DNA from: Planctomycetota bacterium
GTDB lineage: Bacteria; Planctomycetota; Planctomycetia; Pirellulales; Pirellulaceae
Assembly (NCBI GenBank): GCA_963204915.1
Contig: CAUJHS010000068.1
Coordinates: forward strand, 1-53,308
DNA length: 53,308 bases
Reading direction: 5' to 3'
The notes under the pieces are model-generated. The model worked only from the letters and a program-made list of their open reading frames with translations. It had not been told where the DNA came from and did no database searches. Numbering within the stretch: position 1 is the stretch's first letter; every line of letters begins with the position of its first letter. The position numbers and the translations under genes are program-made. Below, piece by piece: positions 1-7,881 of the stretch.

Positions 1-234
1 CGACTCAAGGGAGCCGTCGGGACGCGAACAACGCACATCGGTATCGGACACGACGACGGTGAAGTCGCTTTCCGGTTTCAGGTTTGGGCCATCATCCGAC
101 GCGGTCGCTTTCGCCCGTAGCCTGGCGACCAGACGATTGGAAAATCGCTTGGCGGCCCAGCGGGGATACAACCCGATCATGCAGTAAACCAAAACCCCCA
201 CGACCACGGCGAAAATCAAGGCGTAGGCATCCAT
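1..234 (-). CDS. hypothetical membrane protein, 5' part only
   Basis: The reverse strand reads open from an ATG at 234 to the window edge (78 codons, no stop), so only the N-terminus is present. Residues 5-22 are a strongly hydrophobic segment (LIFAVVVGVLVYCMIGLY), followed by an Arg/Lys-rich stretch and then a soluble part containing SDTDVRCSRPDGSLES. That segment is reminiscent of small planctomycete proteins with one N-terminal anchor and a PH/YcxB-like soluble domain. This is recalled similarity only. The C-terminal part and any operon partner lie outside the window. The gene is transcribed away from everything else here, so 235-1148 is a divergent intergenic region. Confidence 0.6.
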   Translation of the reverse strand, partial: MDAYALIFAVVVGVLVYCMIGLYPRWAAKRFSNRLVARLRAKATASDDGPNLKPESDFTVVVSDTDVRCSRPDGSLES

Positions 235-1148
235 GATTGACTCCTGAACCAAGGACGGTTTCCTGCGCAGCCTTGTTGAGAAGGGCCCGCAGCGGCATTC
301 CAATTTTTAGCACGGATCAAGCACGTGCGAGTTCTTTTTTGACCCGGCGGGGTGTTGGCCCGCCGTGGTGGAAACGGTGGGGCTTCACTTGCCAGAGTGG
401 CGGGGATTTGGCGAACCGCTCCGTTCTCGCGGCGAGCCGGCTTCTCGCCTGGCGGCAAGCCGGGACGGTGGGAATTTCGGCGGAGCATGAGGGTAGAGTC
501 TCCTGAGGGGTTGATGTTCGGCGCCCGCGACGACGCTTCGGAACGATCGCTCGAAGGAAGGCGGGCGCACGAAGGATGGATGGAAGAATGATGGAGGAGG
601 GACGCTGCGGAAAAGGGCCCTTTTTCCGCGGAGCGGGGAGCCTAGCGGCGCTGGCGCCTGCGCGCGAACGGCGGCAACGCGGACCCGGCTCGATTGGAGG
701 AGCTTGCGGCGGAGGGAGGAAGCTGCGGGGCGAACCCTCCTGTTGAGGAACGGAGCAACGAAGGCCGTATCGGTCGGCTGGTTCGCCGCGGCGCATCTGC
801 TCTGGCCGCACGTCTTTATTATAATGAACAAATGTACAAAAGCAAGTCTTTTTTCGCTACCGAGGCGCATCTGATTCCAAGTTACGTCAGCACGTGTGTT
901 CCATCTTGTTTATAATTCATCGTAAATTTACGCATAATTTTCGCATGACACGACAATTCCTCGCGCCGTAACTTTTCTTGAAAAAAGATTTTCTCTGATC
1001 CGAGCCGGAAGCGTCAGCGACGGCACGCTCTGATCCGAGCGACGGCACGCAGTCAGCAAAGCGGCGCGACAGCAGCCTTTCTTGGTTCTGGGCGATATGA
1101 TGAACGGAGCTTTCGTTTCGCGTGGTAGAATCGCCGGTCATCATTTTT
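235..1148. other. long intergenic region, no convincing gene
   Basis: About 900 bases with no reading frame that looks like protein: the frames here are Arg/Ala/Pro-rich shadows. From about 800 to 960 the composition becomes AT-rich, with TATAAT hexamers at 820 and 911, but I see no well-spaced -35 element. A short direct repeat lies near the right end. The region separates two divergently transcribed genes and presumably holds both promoters. Confidence 0.5.
994..1050. repeat. short direct repeat (TCTGATCCGAGC ... GACGGCACGC)
   Basis: TCTGATCCGAGC occurs at 994 and again at 1029, each followed by CGACGGCACGC or GACGGCACGC. The first unit also carries GGAAGCGTCAGCGACGG, a string I recall as a common dispersed intergenic motif in Pirellulales genomes. 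It lies upstream of the phosphatase gene. No function can be assigned. Confidence 0.6.
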
Positions 1149-3473
1149 ATGCTTTACGAATGGTATTTGCGGCTGAGCCGCGGGCGCCGCTGGTTCAGCC
1201 GCGATGAATGGATCGCCCGCGTGCTGGGGCCGGCGGAAGAAGGGCTTTCGGGCGCCGAGCCGGGGTTGGTGTTGGTGCAAATCGACGGCCTGTCGCGCCG
1301 CCAATTGGAGCGAGCGCTGGAGCGCGGCCGGATGCCGTTTCTGCGCCGCTTGTTGCAACGCGAACGCTACCGCCTGCACGACTTTTACTCCGGCTTGCCG
1401 GCCACCACCTTCGCGGTGCAAAGCGAGCTATTCTACGGACTTAGAACCGCGGTGCCGGCGGTTGGTTTTCGCTTGCGTCACTCGGGCGAAGTCGACATGA
1501 TTCTCGATCCGCCCGACGCGGAGCGTCGCGAAGCAGAAATCGCCGCCCACAATGGACCTCCGCTTTTGGCCGGCGGAAGCGCCTATGGCGACGCCTTGAA
1601 AGGTGGGGCGGCCGAGCCGCATTTTTGCGCTCCCACGCTGACGCTGCGAGCCATGCTAAGCGGCGTTCGCTGGCGACGGCTTCCTGGGCTGCTGGTGCTG
1701 TATTTTCCCACGGTGCTGCGCATTTTATGGGACGCATTTCTGGCCCTGTTCGAAGCAACCGCCGAAGCCTGGAAAGGTTACCAACAAGGATACTCGTTCT
1801 GGCAGGAGTTCGCGTTTATTCGCAACCGCGTGGCGGTCGATATCGTCCTGCGAGAATGGCAAACGTACAAGGCGAAAATCGATGCGCTGCGCGGCTTGTC
1901 CATCATTCATGTGAACTACCTGGGTTATGACGAGAAGGCCCATCGTCGCGGTCCGAAATCGGCCTTCGCGCATCGCTCGTTGCGCAGCGTGGATCGATCG
2001 ATCCGCCGAATTTGGAATGCGGCGGCCCGGTCGTCGCACCGAGATTACGAAGTGTGGGTTTACGGCGATCACGGCCAGGAACAAACCGCGCCCTGCCCGC
2101 ACAAGTTTGACCGCGAACTTGGCGAGGCGGTTCGGCCGATCATCGAGCGATTCGTCCCTCCGCTCAGTGAAGACGAACCGGCGTTTGAAATTGCGGCGAT
2201 TGGTCCGGTCGGTTACATCTATCCGCGCGAGCCGCTCACTCCGCGGCAAGCGGCGGAAGCGGCCGAAGCGCTGGTGCGCGAAGCCCACGTTCCCACAGTG
2301 TTGTACAAAAACGAGCAAGGCCGCATGGCCTTTTGCAACGGCGCCGGGCGCGCCGGCGTGCTGCCCGAGCAAACCGCCCAAGCGGTCGGGTCGGATCATC
2401 CCTTCTTGAATGACCTGACGGAAGATTTGTTGGCCATGTGCCAACATCCCGAAGCGGGGCAACTGGTGCTCTTGGGCTGGCTGCCGGGAGAGGAGCCGAT
2501 CAGCTTTGTGCTGGAGAATGGCGGTCACGGCGGACCGGGGCTTGCCGAAACGCGCGCGTTCGCCGCCCTGCCGGTCAACGTGCCGCCGCCAAAAACCGGA
2601 TACTTTCGGCCGCTCGACTTGCGCGCCGCAGCACTGAGGCGTTTGGGACAACCGGCCGACTCGGCAGCGCCCGAACCAGCGGCCTCGGCGCCGGTGGCGG
2701 CCAAGACGAACCAGGCGTTATGGATCCACGCTTCCACAACCACGGCCGTTCGCGTGGCCACGTACAACGTGCATAGCTGCATTGGCCTGGATGGGAAAAT
2801 GTCGCCGCATCGGATTGCGCGGGTGCTGGCCCAGTGCGATGCGGACATCATCGCTCTGCAAGAATTGGATGTGCGCCGCCAACGAACCCATGGCCGAGAC
2901 CAGGTGGCCGAAATCGCCCAAGAGCTGAACATGGCCTATCAGTTCTTTCCCGCGATTCGCCGAGCCGATGAACAATACGGCGATGCGATTCTCAGCCGCC
3001 TTCCGATGCGCCTGGTTCGTTCGGGGCTTTTGCCGGGGGTCACGGCTTCGCGCCGGGTCGAGCCGCGCGGCGTGGTGTGGGTCGAAGTGACCGTCGGCTC
3101 GCTCCGGCTGCAAGTGCTGAACACGCACCTGGGGCTCAACGATCAAGAACAGCAATTGCAAGTGGCCGCGCTGCTCGGGCCGGAATGGCTGACGCATCCC
3201 GACTGTCGCGAGCCGTTCCTGTTATGCGGCGACTTGAACTTCGGACCACGCTCCAAAACCTATCGCCTGCTGGCCGCGTGTTTGCAGGACGTGCAGCTTC
3301 ACAACGGCCAACGGCCGCAAGCCACATGCCCCAGCCCTTTGCCGTTGGCCCGGATCGATCACATCTTTTTCAAAGGGCCGCTGCACGTGCAAACCGCAGC
3401 GCCGGTTAAAACCCGGCTCACGCGGCAGGCGTCCGATCACCTGCCCTTGGTGGCCGAGTTGAAATTGACCTGA
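1149..3473 (+). CDS. alkaline-phosphatase-superfamily phosphodiesterase fused to an endonuclease/exonuclease/phosphatase domain
   Basis: A 774-residue protein with two hydrolase domains. Residues about 38-500 look like a type I phosphodiesterase / nucleotide pyrophosphatase of the alkaline phosphatase superfamily. VQIDGLSR (D46) gives a metal ligand, LPATTF (T86/T87) is the expected nucleophile region, and GYDEKAH and YGDHGQE give the later metal-binding Asp/His residues. From about residue 533 a complete EEP fold follows: VRVATYNVHSC, LQELD, LNTHLG, CGDLNFGPRS and a terminal SDHLPLV. An Ala/Pro-rich linker joins them. A hydrophobic stretch near residue 180 (LLVLYFPTVLRILWDAFLAL) could be membrane-associated. 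I chose ATG 1149 over GTG 1122 because its N-terminus fits the family better. The substrates may be phosphodiesters, but the exact substrate is unknown. Confidence 0.8.
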   Translation: MLYEWYLRLSRGRRWFSRDEWIARVLGPAEEGLSGAEPGLVLVQIDGLSRRQLERALERGRMPFLRRLLQRERYRLHDFYSGLPATTFAVQSELFYGLRTAVPAVGFRLRHSGEVDMILDPPDAERREAEIAAHNGPPLLAGGSAYGDALKGGAAEPHFCAPTLTLRAMLSGVRWRRLPGLLVLYFPTVLRILWDAFLALFEATAEAWKGYQQGYSFWQEFAFIRNRVAVDIVLREWQTYKAKIDALRGLSIIHVNYLGYDEKAHRRGPKSAFAHRSLRSVDRSIRRIWNAAARSSHRDYEVWVYGDHGQEQTAPCPHKFDRELGEAVRPIIERFVPPLSEDEPAFEIAAIGPVGYIYPREPLTPRQAAEAAEALVREAHVPTVLYKNEQGRMAFCNGAGRAGVLPEQTAQAVGSDHPFLNDLTEDLLAMCQHPEAGQLVLLGWLPGEEPISFVLENGGHGGPGLAETRAFAALPVNVPPPKTGYFRPLDLRAAALRRLGQPADSAAPEPAASAPVAAKTNQALWIHASTTTAVRVATYNVHSCIGLDGKMSPHRIARVLAQCDADIIALQELDVRRQRTHGRDQVAEIAQELNMAYQFFPAIRRADEQYGDAILSRLPMRLVRSGLLPGVTASRRVEPRGVVWVEVTVGSLRLQVLNTHLGLNDQEQQLQVAALLGPEWLTHPDCREPFLLCGDLNFGPRSKTYRLLAACLQDVQLHNGQRPQATCPSPLPLARIDHIFFKGPLHVQTAAPVKTRLTRQASDHLPLVAELKLT

Positions 3474-3580
3474 CCGCGGCGCTCCTGGCATTCGTCGCCA
3501 GCAGCCCTTCTAGCGACAACGCCGCAACCAAGCCCACGAACCGGAGCGTCGAAGACTCGGCCCCAACCACCGGTCGCCAA

Positions 3581-3799
3581 GTGGTGCGGCAATTGGGCCT
3601 GTGCCCGGTCTGCCGGCAAATGTTGCAAACGGAGGAGGAAAATCACTTGCATCATCGAGATGGGAACCATCAGAATAATGCGATTGAAAACCTGATGCTG
3701 TTCCATCCCACGCGCCCTCGGCAACACCACGCCGCACGAGGAAGACGCATTGCCCTGCCGCGGATGAGGAGAAATGCTCTTGGACGAGAATACGCTTAA
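3581..3799 (+). pseudogene. remnant of an HNH endonuclease, group II intron maturase C-terminus type
   Basis: The reading frame gives GLCPVCRQML, then HLHHRDG, N-A-I-E-NL and LFHPTRPRQHH. This is the layout of the HNH/zinc domain at the C-terminus of group II intron reverse transcriptases (CPxCxxxL...HH...NL.L.HxxCHRQ.H). The second zinc Cys region is changed (TRPRQ instead of CHRQ), and everything after it is out of character, which suggests a frameshift. No reverse transcriptase or intron RNA domain V is recognisable upstream, only about 100 bases of degraded sequence after the phosphatase gene. I read it as a dead fragment; a small intact HNH protein is less likely. Confidence 0.5.
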
Positions 3800-3982
3800 A
3801 CTCGGCTCCTGCGTTTTTCCAATCAACAAGGCGACCTTTCGTTATATCAAAGACAATGGCGAGGGACGCGCTGGGTGGGAATTTGGGTAGTGCGCTATTT
3901 TGAATGACTAGGTTGGTCACGACTGCCATTGACCGCCGCTCCCCTCGATTCTAAACTCTCGCGCCGCCACGGAGGGGATGCC

Positions 3983-4141
3983 ATGAGAATGCTTGCCGTG
4001 CTATTCGTTCTTGTGACGACGGGAGGTTGCATGACGCCGCCGCCCTTATCTTGGCTAGCGCGCCCTTTGGAAGAAGCGTACATCAGGTCCGAACAAGAAG
4101 CTCGTCAAACAAGTCCTGAAACGACCAAAGCCGATCCGTAA
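3983..4141 (+). CDS. small lipoprotein
   Basis: A 52-residue protein starting at an ATG with a good ribosome binding site (GGAGGGG, 3971-3977). The N-terminus MRMLAVLFVLVTTGGC is a short lipoprotein signal with Cys16 as the lipidation site. The lipobox (T-G-G-C) is weaker than usual. The remainder is short and polar (EEAYIRSEQEARQTSPETTKADP). Frames extending further upstream would lose the signal peptide. Function unknown; it resembles the many tiny lipoproteins of planctomycetes. Confidence 0.55.
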   Translation: MRMLAVLFVLVTTGGCMTPPPLSWLARPLEEAYIRSEQEARQTSPETTKADP

Positions 4142-4214
4142 CCCCCGCCATCATCGCCGCTGGCCTGCGGCGCTTCCCCGGCCTTCCGCTCCAATCCGGG
4201 TAGCGAAAGCGGCG

Positions 4215-4364
4215 AAAAAAGGGTCAGGAGCATATACCGGTTTGAATCACTGATTTTTTGACCAGACTCGCGTGAGCAATTGAGCCCGCAGTGTGCAAGG
4301 AAAGTGTTAACACGATGGCTAAATATGCTCCTGACACCTTTATTTATTCACCTTTATTTATTCA
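4215..4364 (-). repeat. family B palindromic repeat, copy 1 (GGTGTCAGGAGC type)
   Basis: A ~145 bp unit bounded by inverted ends: GGGTCAGGAGCATATACC on the left and ATATGCTCCTGACACC on the right, flanked by A-rich and TTTATTT tails. The interior holds TGTTAACAC, GTGTGCAAGGAA and ACTCGCGTGAG, and matches the interiors of the copies at 51995 and 52782 in inverted orientation. Such TCAGGAGC-ended palindromes are typical of non-autonomous elements mobilised in trans, for example by REP-associated tyrosine transposases. No transposase is adjacent. The right end was followed by a second CCTTTATTTATTC repeat. Confidence 0.8.
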
Positions 4365-4536
4365 GTCCGATCGTGGAGGGGTTGCACTCGTCGTGCAACA
4401 CCGCGTCCTTCACGGGCGTTTGTAGTGCTTGAGCGACGTGTGGTGAAAGTCGCCAGCGTCGTTCTGAGGGGGCGGCGTCGCCGCCGCCCTGCTACCCGGC
4501 GGCATCAAAAAAAACGATTGCGGTTTTAGGGGGCTG

Positions 4537-4872
4537 ATGATGCGCTTCTGGTGGTTTAACTTTTGGTTCTACGGTTGGAACGGTCTCGGTATCGTTTGGT
4601 TCTTGATCGGTAGTATAACCGGACTTTTGACCTTCATTGTCACATCCCGGTTCTATGGAGAGTCGATTTGGACAAAGACCGTTTCGTGGATCGTGTGGGG
4701 CGCAACAATTTTGTTAATCGATTTGGTGTATCGCATCATAATGCGCAAGGTTTTTGGTAAAAAGGCGCTGGTTCATCCCGAAACCGGAGGTTGGGGTTGC
4801 TTCTTTTTTCCGATGTGGGTCATTGGGATCGCCATCCTAGCAGGAGCAAGTCAAATCTATTCAACGCGTTAA
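4537..4872 (+). CDS. small multi-pass membrane protein (first cassette gene)
   Basis: A 111-residue, aromatic-rich protein. Hydrophobic segments are at about 5-35 (FWWFNFWFYGWNGLGIVWFL), 46-66 and 88-105, so three membrane helices are likely, with a basic loop (IMRKVFGKKA) between the second and third. Starts at 4537 and 4540 are both possible; AGGGGG at 4528-4533 favours the second. It is the first of the plus-strand orphan genes and is followed by an attC-like site at 4933-5024. Its base composition is more AT-rich than the chromosomal genes around it, as is usual for cassette cargo. Function unknown. Confidence 0.6.
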   Translation: MMRFWWFNFWFYGWNGLGIVWFLIGSITGLLTFIVTSRFYGESIWTKTVSWIVWGATILLIDLVYRIIMRKVFGKKALVHPETGGWGCFFFPMWVIGIAILAGASQIYSTR

Positions 4873-4932
4873 TGTACGGAGCAAGGGTTGCCCCTACCAT
4901 AAATCGCTTCGGAGCGCCGGTTGGCAAGCGTT

Positions 4933-5024
4933 GCCTATCCAGTCGCTCAACCGGACACGGCCCCAGCATCGTTTGGGTTTTCAGCACGTCCAACCGGCCG
5001 TGCGGGTTAGCTTTGGCGTTCGCC
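4933..5024 (+). other. attC-like recombination site 1
   Basis: Left arm GCCTATCCAGTCGCTCAACC and right arm ending GGCCGTGCGGGTTAGC..GTTCGCC pair imperfectly. Reversed, the right arm reads AACCCG-CACGGCC against AACCGGACACGGCC on the left, one arm carrying an unpaired extra base, which is the mark of a folded attC. Core sites would be GCCTATC (R'') and GTTCGCC (R'). It lies between two unrelated orphan genes on the plus strand. Confidence 0.6.
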
Positions 5025-5038
5025 GACGACGAGATGAT

Positions 5039-5572
5039 ATGCACCGCGTTGCTTTCCTTGTCGTGCTATTCGTCGGGTGTGTTTCAGCACCGAGCCCCAT
5101 GTCGAACCAAGGTGAACAAGACCCGTGGGTGATTCGCACCGATTTCTCGGATGATGAGAAATGGGCGGCTGTCCGTAATCTGATCGCCGCTCCGCAGACC
5201 GCGGTCGGCCAAAAGTTTTACGCCTACGTCCAATATGTGAGCGACGAGAAGTACGCGGACATGGATTGCCCCGAACTCGTTCATTCGCTCCCGGACGACT
5301 ATCCAGGGTTCTTTTGCTTCGTCGTCGACTCAAAGACCTTGACTGACGAGGGACACCCCGTTCTAGTCGTCGGTTTCTCGCCGAACAGCGACCGGCTGGA
5401 AGACTATCAGCGGTCTCCCAGAGAGACGCCGTTAACGGAGATCCGGACGTTCCGGGCAATCCCGTCGGCGATTCAAAGCATTCAGAACAACCTCTCGATC
5501 GCCAACATGGACTTCGAGGAATTTGCGAACTCCGTCGACGACGATGGAGTTTTCCGGGGTTTTGCGCGATAA
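5039..5572 (+). CDS. lipoprotein with a DUF6924-like domain
   Basis: A 177-residue protein from ATG 5039. Residues 1-14 (MHRVAFLVVLFVGC) form a lipoprotein signal with lipobox FVGC. The mature part begins VIRTDFSDDEKW and ends with ENNLSIANMDFEEFA-like sequence (here QNNLSIANMDFEEF, then VDDDGVFRGF). This is the signature I recall for DUF6924, a small domain of unknown role found in bacterial orphan and immunity-type gene clusters. A longer frame upstream runs back into the attC and is rejected. A weak, degenerate attC-like sequence may follow at 5577-5670. Domain name moderately certain; function unknown. Confidence 0.65.
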   Translation: MHRVAFLVVLFVGCVSAPSPMSNQGEQDPWVIRTDFSDDEKWAAVRNLIAAPQTAVGQKFYAYVQYVSDEKYADMDCPELVHSLPDDYPGFFCFVVDSKTLTDEGHPVLVVGFSPNSDRLEDYQRSPRETPLTEIRTFRAIPSAIQSIQNNLSIANMDFEEFANSVDDDGVFRGFAR

Positions 5573-5720
5573 TGCCGGCGAACCCGACGTTGCACGCAAC
5601 CGGGCGGCAGCGTTGGTCTTGGACTCAACATCAAACGCGCCCGCCGCGAACTTGGTCGTTCGGCGGAAATGATTCTTCCCTGTTTCTAAAGCGAAAACTC
5701 GTCACTCGCTGGGTGAGCCA

Positions 5721-6164
5721 TTGGAAGTCACGTTCGAGTTTCTGAACCGCGAGGGAATGCTCCTCAATCGAGTGGTGCTCCCGCGAGCGTGCGATCAGAG
5801 CCGCGCACTCTTCATCGGAGTATATTCGCGAAGTCACTTTGCCGACTTCAATGCATTTCTAGAAGTCTTATTCCGGATCTCCGCGATCACGCAGGATTGG
5901 TACACCTACGGCGATCTTGAGAGCGCCTACCGCTGGTATTCTGACACCTATGCGGGCAAGCTCTCATCGTGGCTAAAAACGGCCAACCGCGCGCAAGGCT
6001 CGCTTCGGGATTGGCTAGCCTGTAAACAAATCGATGTCGATCTGGATCTTGTGCCTGAAGAAATATGGGGTGAGTTATTCTGGGATGGCGACGAGCACGA
6101 ATTTACGCTCGTTGCTCGTTGTCCGGACATTTACGTGGACGTATTCGTAGCCGACAGAACTTGA
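5721..6164 (+). CDS. hypothetical cassette protein
   Basis: A 147-residue acidic soluble protein with TTG as the only usable start (MEVTFEFLNREGMLLNRVVL). The frame is closed by a TGA at 5670. Trp/Tyr/Asp-rich segments (QDWYTYGDLESAYRWYSD, EEIWGELFWDGDEHEF) suggest a compact protein-binding fold like other small inhibitors, but I do not recognise a family. The stop is followed 15 bases later by a family A palindrome (6180) instead of an attC. A minus-strand frame covering 5631-5837 is a shadow. Confidence 0.5.
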   Translation: MEVTFEFLNREGMLLNRVVLPRACDQSRALFIGVYSRSHFADFNAFLEVLFRISAITQDWYTYGDLESAYRWYSDTYAGKLSSWLKTANRAQGSLRDWLACKQIDVDLDLVPEEIWGELFWDGDEHEFTLVARCPDIYVDVFVADRT

Positions 6165-6179
6165 GGCTTCTAAGTCTAG

Positions 6180-6268
6180 TAGGGTGGGCTGTGCCCACCA
6201 CGGCCTCGCGAAAAATTTGGCCTTGCGGCACGTGGGAACTGAGTTTTTGATGGGCGAAGCCCACCCTA
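6180..6268. repeat. family A double-hairpin element, copy 1
   Basis: The ends TAGGGTGGGCTGTGCCCACC and GATGGGCGAAGCCCACCCTA are inverted copies, and each end also folds on itself (GTGGGC-TGT-GCCCAC and TGGGC-GAA-GCCCA). The interior (ACGGCCTCGC, TTTGGCCTTGCGGCAC, GGGAACTGAG) is shared with the copies at 6666, 9037, 10590, 11300 and 12557. No open reading frame. It lies immediately after a cassette gene where an attC would be expected. Confidence 0.85.
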
Positions 6269-6319
6269 CGCGATTATTATCCCTGCTTGTGACTTAGGGC
6301 CGAGGCGAGGCGTACTTTG

Positions 6320-6613
6320 ATGACACACCGCAAGAATGTTCTGACAATCATTGGAGGCGGTACGGTTGGTGCGATCATCGCAGGGGTTTTGGGCGCGATT
6401 ACTGGAATCGCGATTTATTTCGGGTATTTCCACATCGAGGATCCGCCAAATACAAGCGATACGTTTACTGGATTCGGTCACTTATTTATTAACCTATGGA
6501 ACGGCGCCGTATGTGTTTTCTGGGGTGGAGTCGTTGGGGCGATTATCGGTTCGCTTGTAGGCATGCTTCTGGTTGGTCGGTCAACCCCGCACAGCAACAA
6601 GCCGGATCAATAA
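6320..6613 (+). CDS. small glycine-zipper membrane protein
   Basis: A 97-residue protein from ATG 6320 (a TTG three bases earlier is also possible). It has two hydrophobic segments with GxxxG-type spacing, TIIGGGTVGAIIAGVLGAIT and VFWGGVVGAIIGSLVGMLL, joined by a loop ending in FINLWNGAVC. Its hairpin topology fits small planctomycete membrane proteins of unknown role. The gene lies in the cassette array between two family A palindromes and is followed by an attC at 6768. No family recognised. Confidence 0.55.
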   Translation: MTHRKNVLTIIGGGTVGAIIAGVLGAITGIAIYFGYFHIEDPPNTSDTFTGFGHLFINLWNGAVCVFWGGVVGAIIGSLVGMLLVGRSTPHSNKPDQ

Positions 6614-6665
6614 GCTAGGTCCGACTGTGCCTGACGGCGGCAGGGTGCGACCGGTCGAAGTTTGG

Positions 6666-6754
6666 TAGATTGGGCTGCGCCCACCACGGCCTCGCCAAAG
6701 AACCGGCCCTGCGGCAGGGTTGGGACTGAGTTTTGACGGGCGAAGCCCACCCTG
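6666..6754. repeat. family A double-hairpin element, copy 2
   Basis: Begins TAGATTGGGCTGCGCCCACC and ends GGGCGAAGCCCACCCTGA, so both outer ends have diverged by one or two bases from the TAGGG/CCCTA consensus. The interior (ACGGCCTCGCCAAAGAAC, CGGCCCTGCGGCAGGG) is conserved. It is followed after 13 bases by an intact attC. Confidence 0.8.
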
Positions 6755-6767
6755 ACTGACTGACGTC

Positions 6768-6862
6768 GCCGAACTGCCCGCTCAAGTTGATGCGGCCCAT
6801 CGTGGCGGGTATCTTGAAGTCAGGGCCATTCCGGGCCGCACAATAGAGCGGGAGCGTTCGCC
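6768..6862 (+). other. attC-like recombination site 2
   Basis: GCCGAACTGCCCGCTCAAG on the left and GCGGGAGCGTTCGCC on the right. The reversed right arm (GGCGAACGCTCCCGCT..TTG-TGCGGCCC) matches the left arm (..CCCGCTCAAGTTGATGCGGCCC) base for base apart from a two-base bulge. Core sites are GCCGAAC and GTTCGCC. This is one of the clearest sites of the array. Confidence 0.75.
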
Positions 6863-6886
6863 GTTCGAATCAAGAGGGCCGTCGAA

Positions 6887-7258
6887 ATGATCGAATTCAT
6901 TCGTCGATTGCTTGGCAAGGAGGGCGCTAGCAAGGTTGAACCGCCGACTGGCAAGACGGGCAATCAGCTTACTTGCAACGACTTCGCAGCGTCGTCCTCG
7001 GAACTCGCGATGAAGGGCGGACCGGAATTCGCTGACTTTTGCGCATCGCACGGGTCGTGTGAAATCAAAGCCGAGGTGCTCGAAAAATTCAAAGCTGTTC
7101 TCGCGAAGTACCCCGTTACCGACGAAGAAGAGTATGACCACTTTGCCGTGGTGGTTCGCGATCGGCTAATAGCGCAAGGCCTTCTCCCGAAGGGCGATCC
7201 AGAACGCTACCAATACAAGGTCGCGCAGTGGGCGCCGCTCATGGCAAACCAAGCGTAA
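6887..7258 (+). CDS. hypothetical cassette protein
   Basis: A 123-residue protein starting MIEFIRRLLGKEGASKVE. The N-terminus is amphipathic and basic. Two Cys residues (FCASHGSC) and an acidic segment (VTDEEEYDHFAVVVRDRL) follow. The layout, a leading IRRLLG then a soluble body, resembles small soluble or peripheral proteins often carried by chromosomal integrons, but I do not recognise the family. It has attC-like sites on both sides (6768-6862 and 7307-7396), so it is a complete cassette of about 530 bp. Confidence 0.6.
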   Translation: MIEFIRRLLGKEGASKVEPPTGKTGNQLTCNDFAASSSELAMKGGPEFADFCASHGSCEIKAEVLEKFKAVLAKYPVTDEEEYDHFAVVVRDRLIAQGLLPKGDPERYQYKVAQWAPLMANQA

Positions 7259-7306
7259 ATCGGTGTTCAACCCGCGTGCCGCTGCTTGCATCAAGGCGCG
7301 TTCCAT

Positions 7307-7396
7307 GCCTAATCAAACGCTCAAGTTGCTGTCGCCGAGCCACGCGGGTTAGGTCATAGTCGTCTCCGGCGGTGCAACTTAGCGTGAGCGTTCGGC
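7307..7396 (+). other. attC-like recombination site 3
   Basis: GCCTAATCAAACGCTCAAG on the left, AACTTAGCGTGAGCGTTCGGC on the right. Reversed, the right arm reads GCCGAACGCTCACGCTAAG and then TTGC-ACCGCCG, against TTGCTGTCGCCG on the left: long complementarity with a single-base bulge and a few mismatches. Core sites GCCTAAT and GTTCGGC. Best example of the array's attC type. Confidence 0.75.
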
Positions 7397-7444
7397 GTCG
7401 TGGCGCGTTCACCGAGAGCGCCAGACCACGCAAACACGTGAACC

Positions 7445-7849
7445 ATGCCATTCACGAAGACCATACCGATCCTGAGGATTCTCGACGAAGCCAAGGCTAA
7501 GGAGTTTTACATCGACTTCCTTGGTTTTCATCTCGACTGGGGCAACCGAGCCACGGGAGCGTTATTCATGCAGGTATCGTTGGACGAGTGCGTGCTGCAC
7601 TTGTCCGAACACAGCGGTGACGCGAGTCTCGGTGCGGCGGTCAAGCTCCATACGGACAAAATCGAGGAGTACGTACAGCAGCTGGTCGCCAAGGAATATC
7701 CACCGGGGGTCGCAGAACAGGATCCGGGGGTCGCAGAACAACCTTGGGGTAGTTTGGATATGGTGCTTGTCGATCCGTTCGGCAACCGGCTCATTTTCAC
7801 GAACGCAAGTGCCCCCGTCCCCCGTGGCTCTTCAAACTACTCGCAGTGA
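7445..7849 (+). CDS. glyoxalase-fold (bleomycin-resistance-like) protein
   Basis: A 134-residue protein of the vicinal oxygen chelate superfamily: IPILRILDEAKAKEFYIDFL at the start, LHLSEHSGD in the middle, and VDPFGNRLIF near the end (a typical glyoxalase/BLMA closing motif). Small glyoxalase-superfamily proteins are common integron cargo. Some bind glycopeptide antibiotics and most have no known substrate. Residues 87-100 contain a tandem heptapeptide PGVAEQD-PGVAEQP encoded by a 21-bp duplication (7703-7744) inside a loop. The stop overlaps the upstream region of the next gene. The lack of a complete attC before that gene suggests the two travel together. Confidence 0.75.
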   Translation: MPFTKTIPILRILDEAKAKEFYIDFLGFHLDWGNRATGALFMQVSLDECVLHLSEHSGDASLGAAVKLHTDKIEEYVQQLVAKEYPPGVAEQDPGVAEQPWGSLDMVLVDPFGNRLIFTNASAPVPRGSSNYSQ

Positions 7850-7856
7850 CAGTAAT

Positions 7857-7881
7857 GCCTAACCGGGGCCCTCGCGAACTG
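7857..7881 (+). other. left half of a degenerate attC
   Basis: GCCTAAC, a standard-looking R'' core, begins eight bases after the glyoxalase stop and is followed by CGGGGCCCTCGCGAACTG. The spacing resembles the left arm of the other sites, but no matching right arm or R' core is found before the next coding sequence. It may mark a deletion that fused two cassettes. Confidence 0.35.

Noticed and set aside
1725-2651. Long minus-strand frame inside the phosphatase gene
   Set aside because: Antisense shadow of a gene with complete catalytic motifs on the plus strand.
4374-4536. An attI site or integrase gene before the first cassette
   Set aside because: No tyrosine-recombinase motifs or attI-like core found between 3.4 and 4.5 kb on either strand.
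5577-5670. An attC between the DUF6924-like gene and the next cassette
   Set aside because: Fragments such as GTTCGGC are present but the arms do not pair convincingly, so no site is called.
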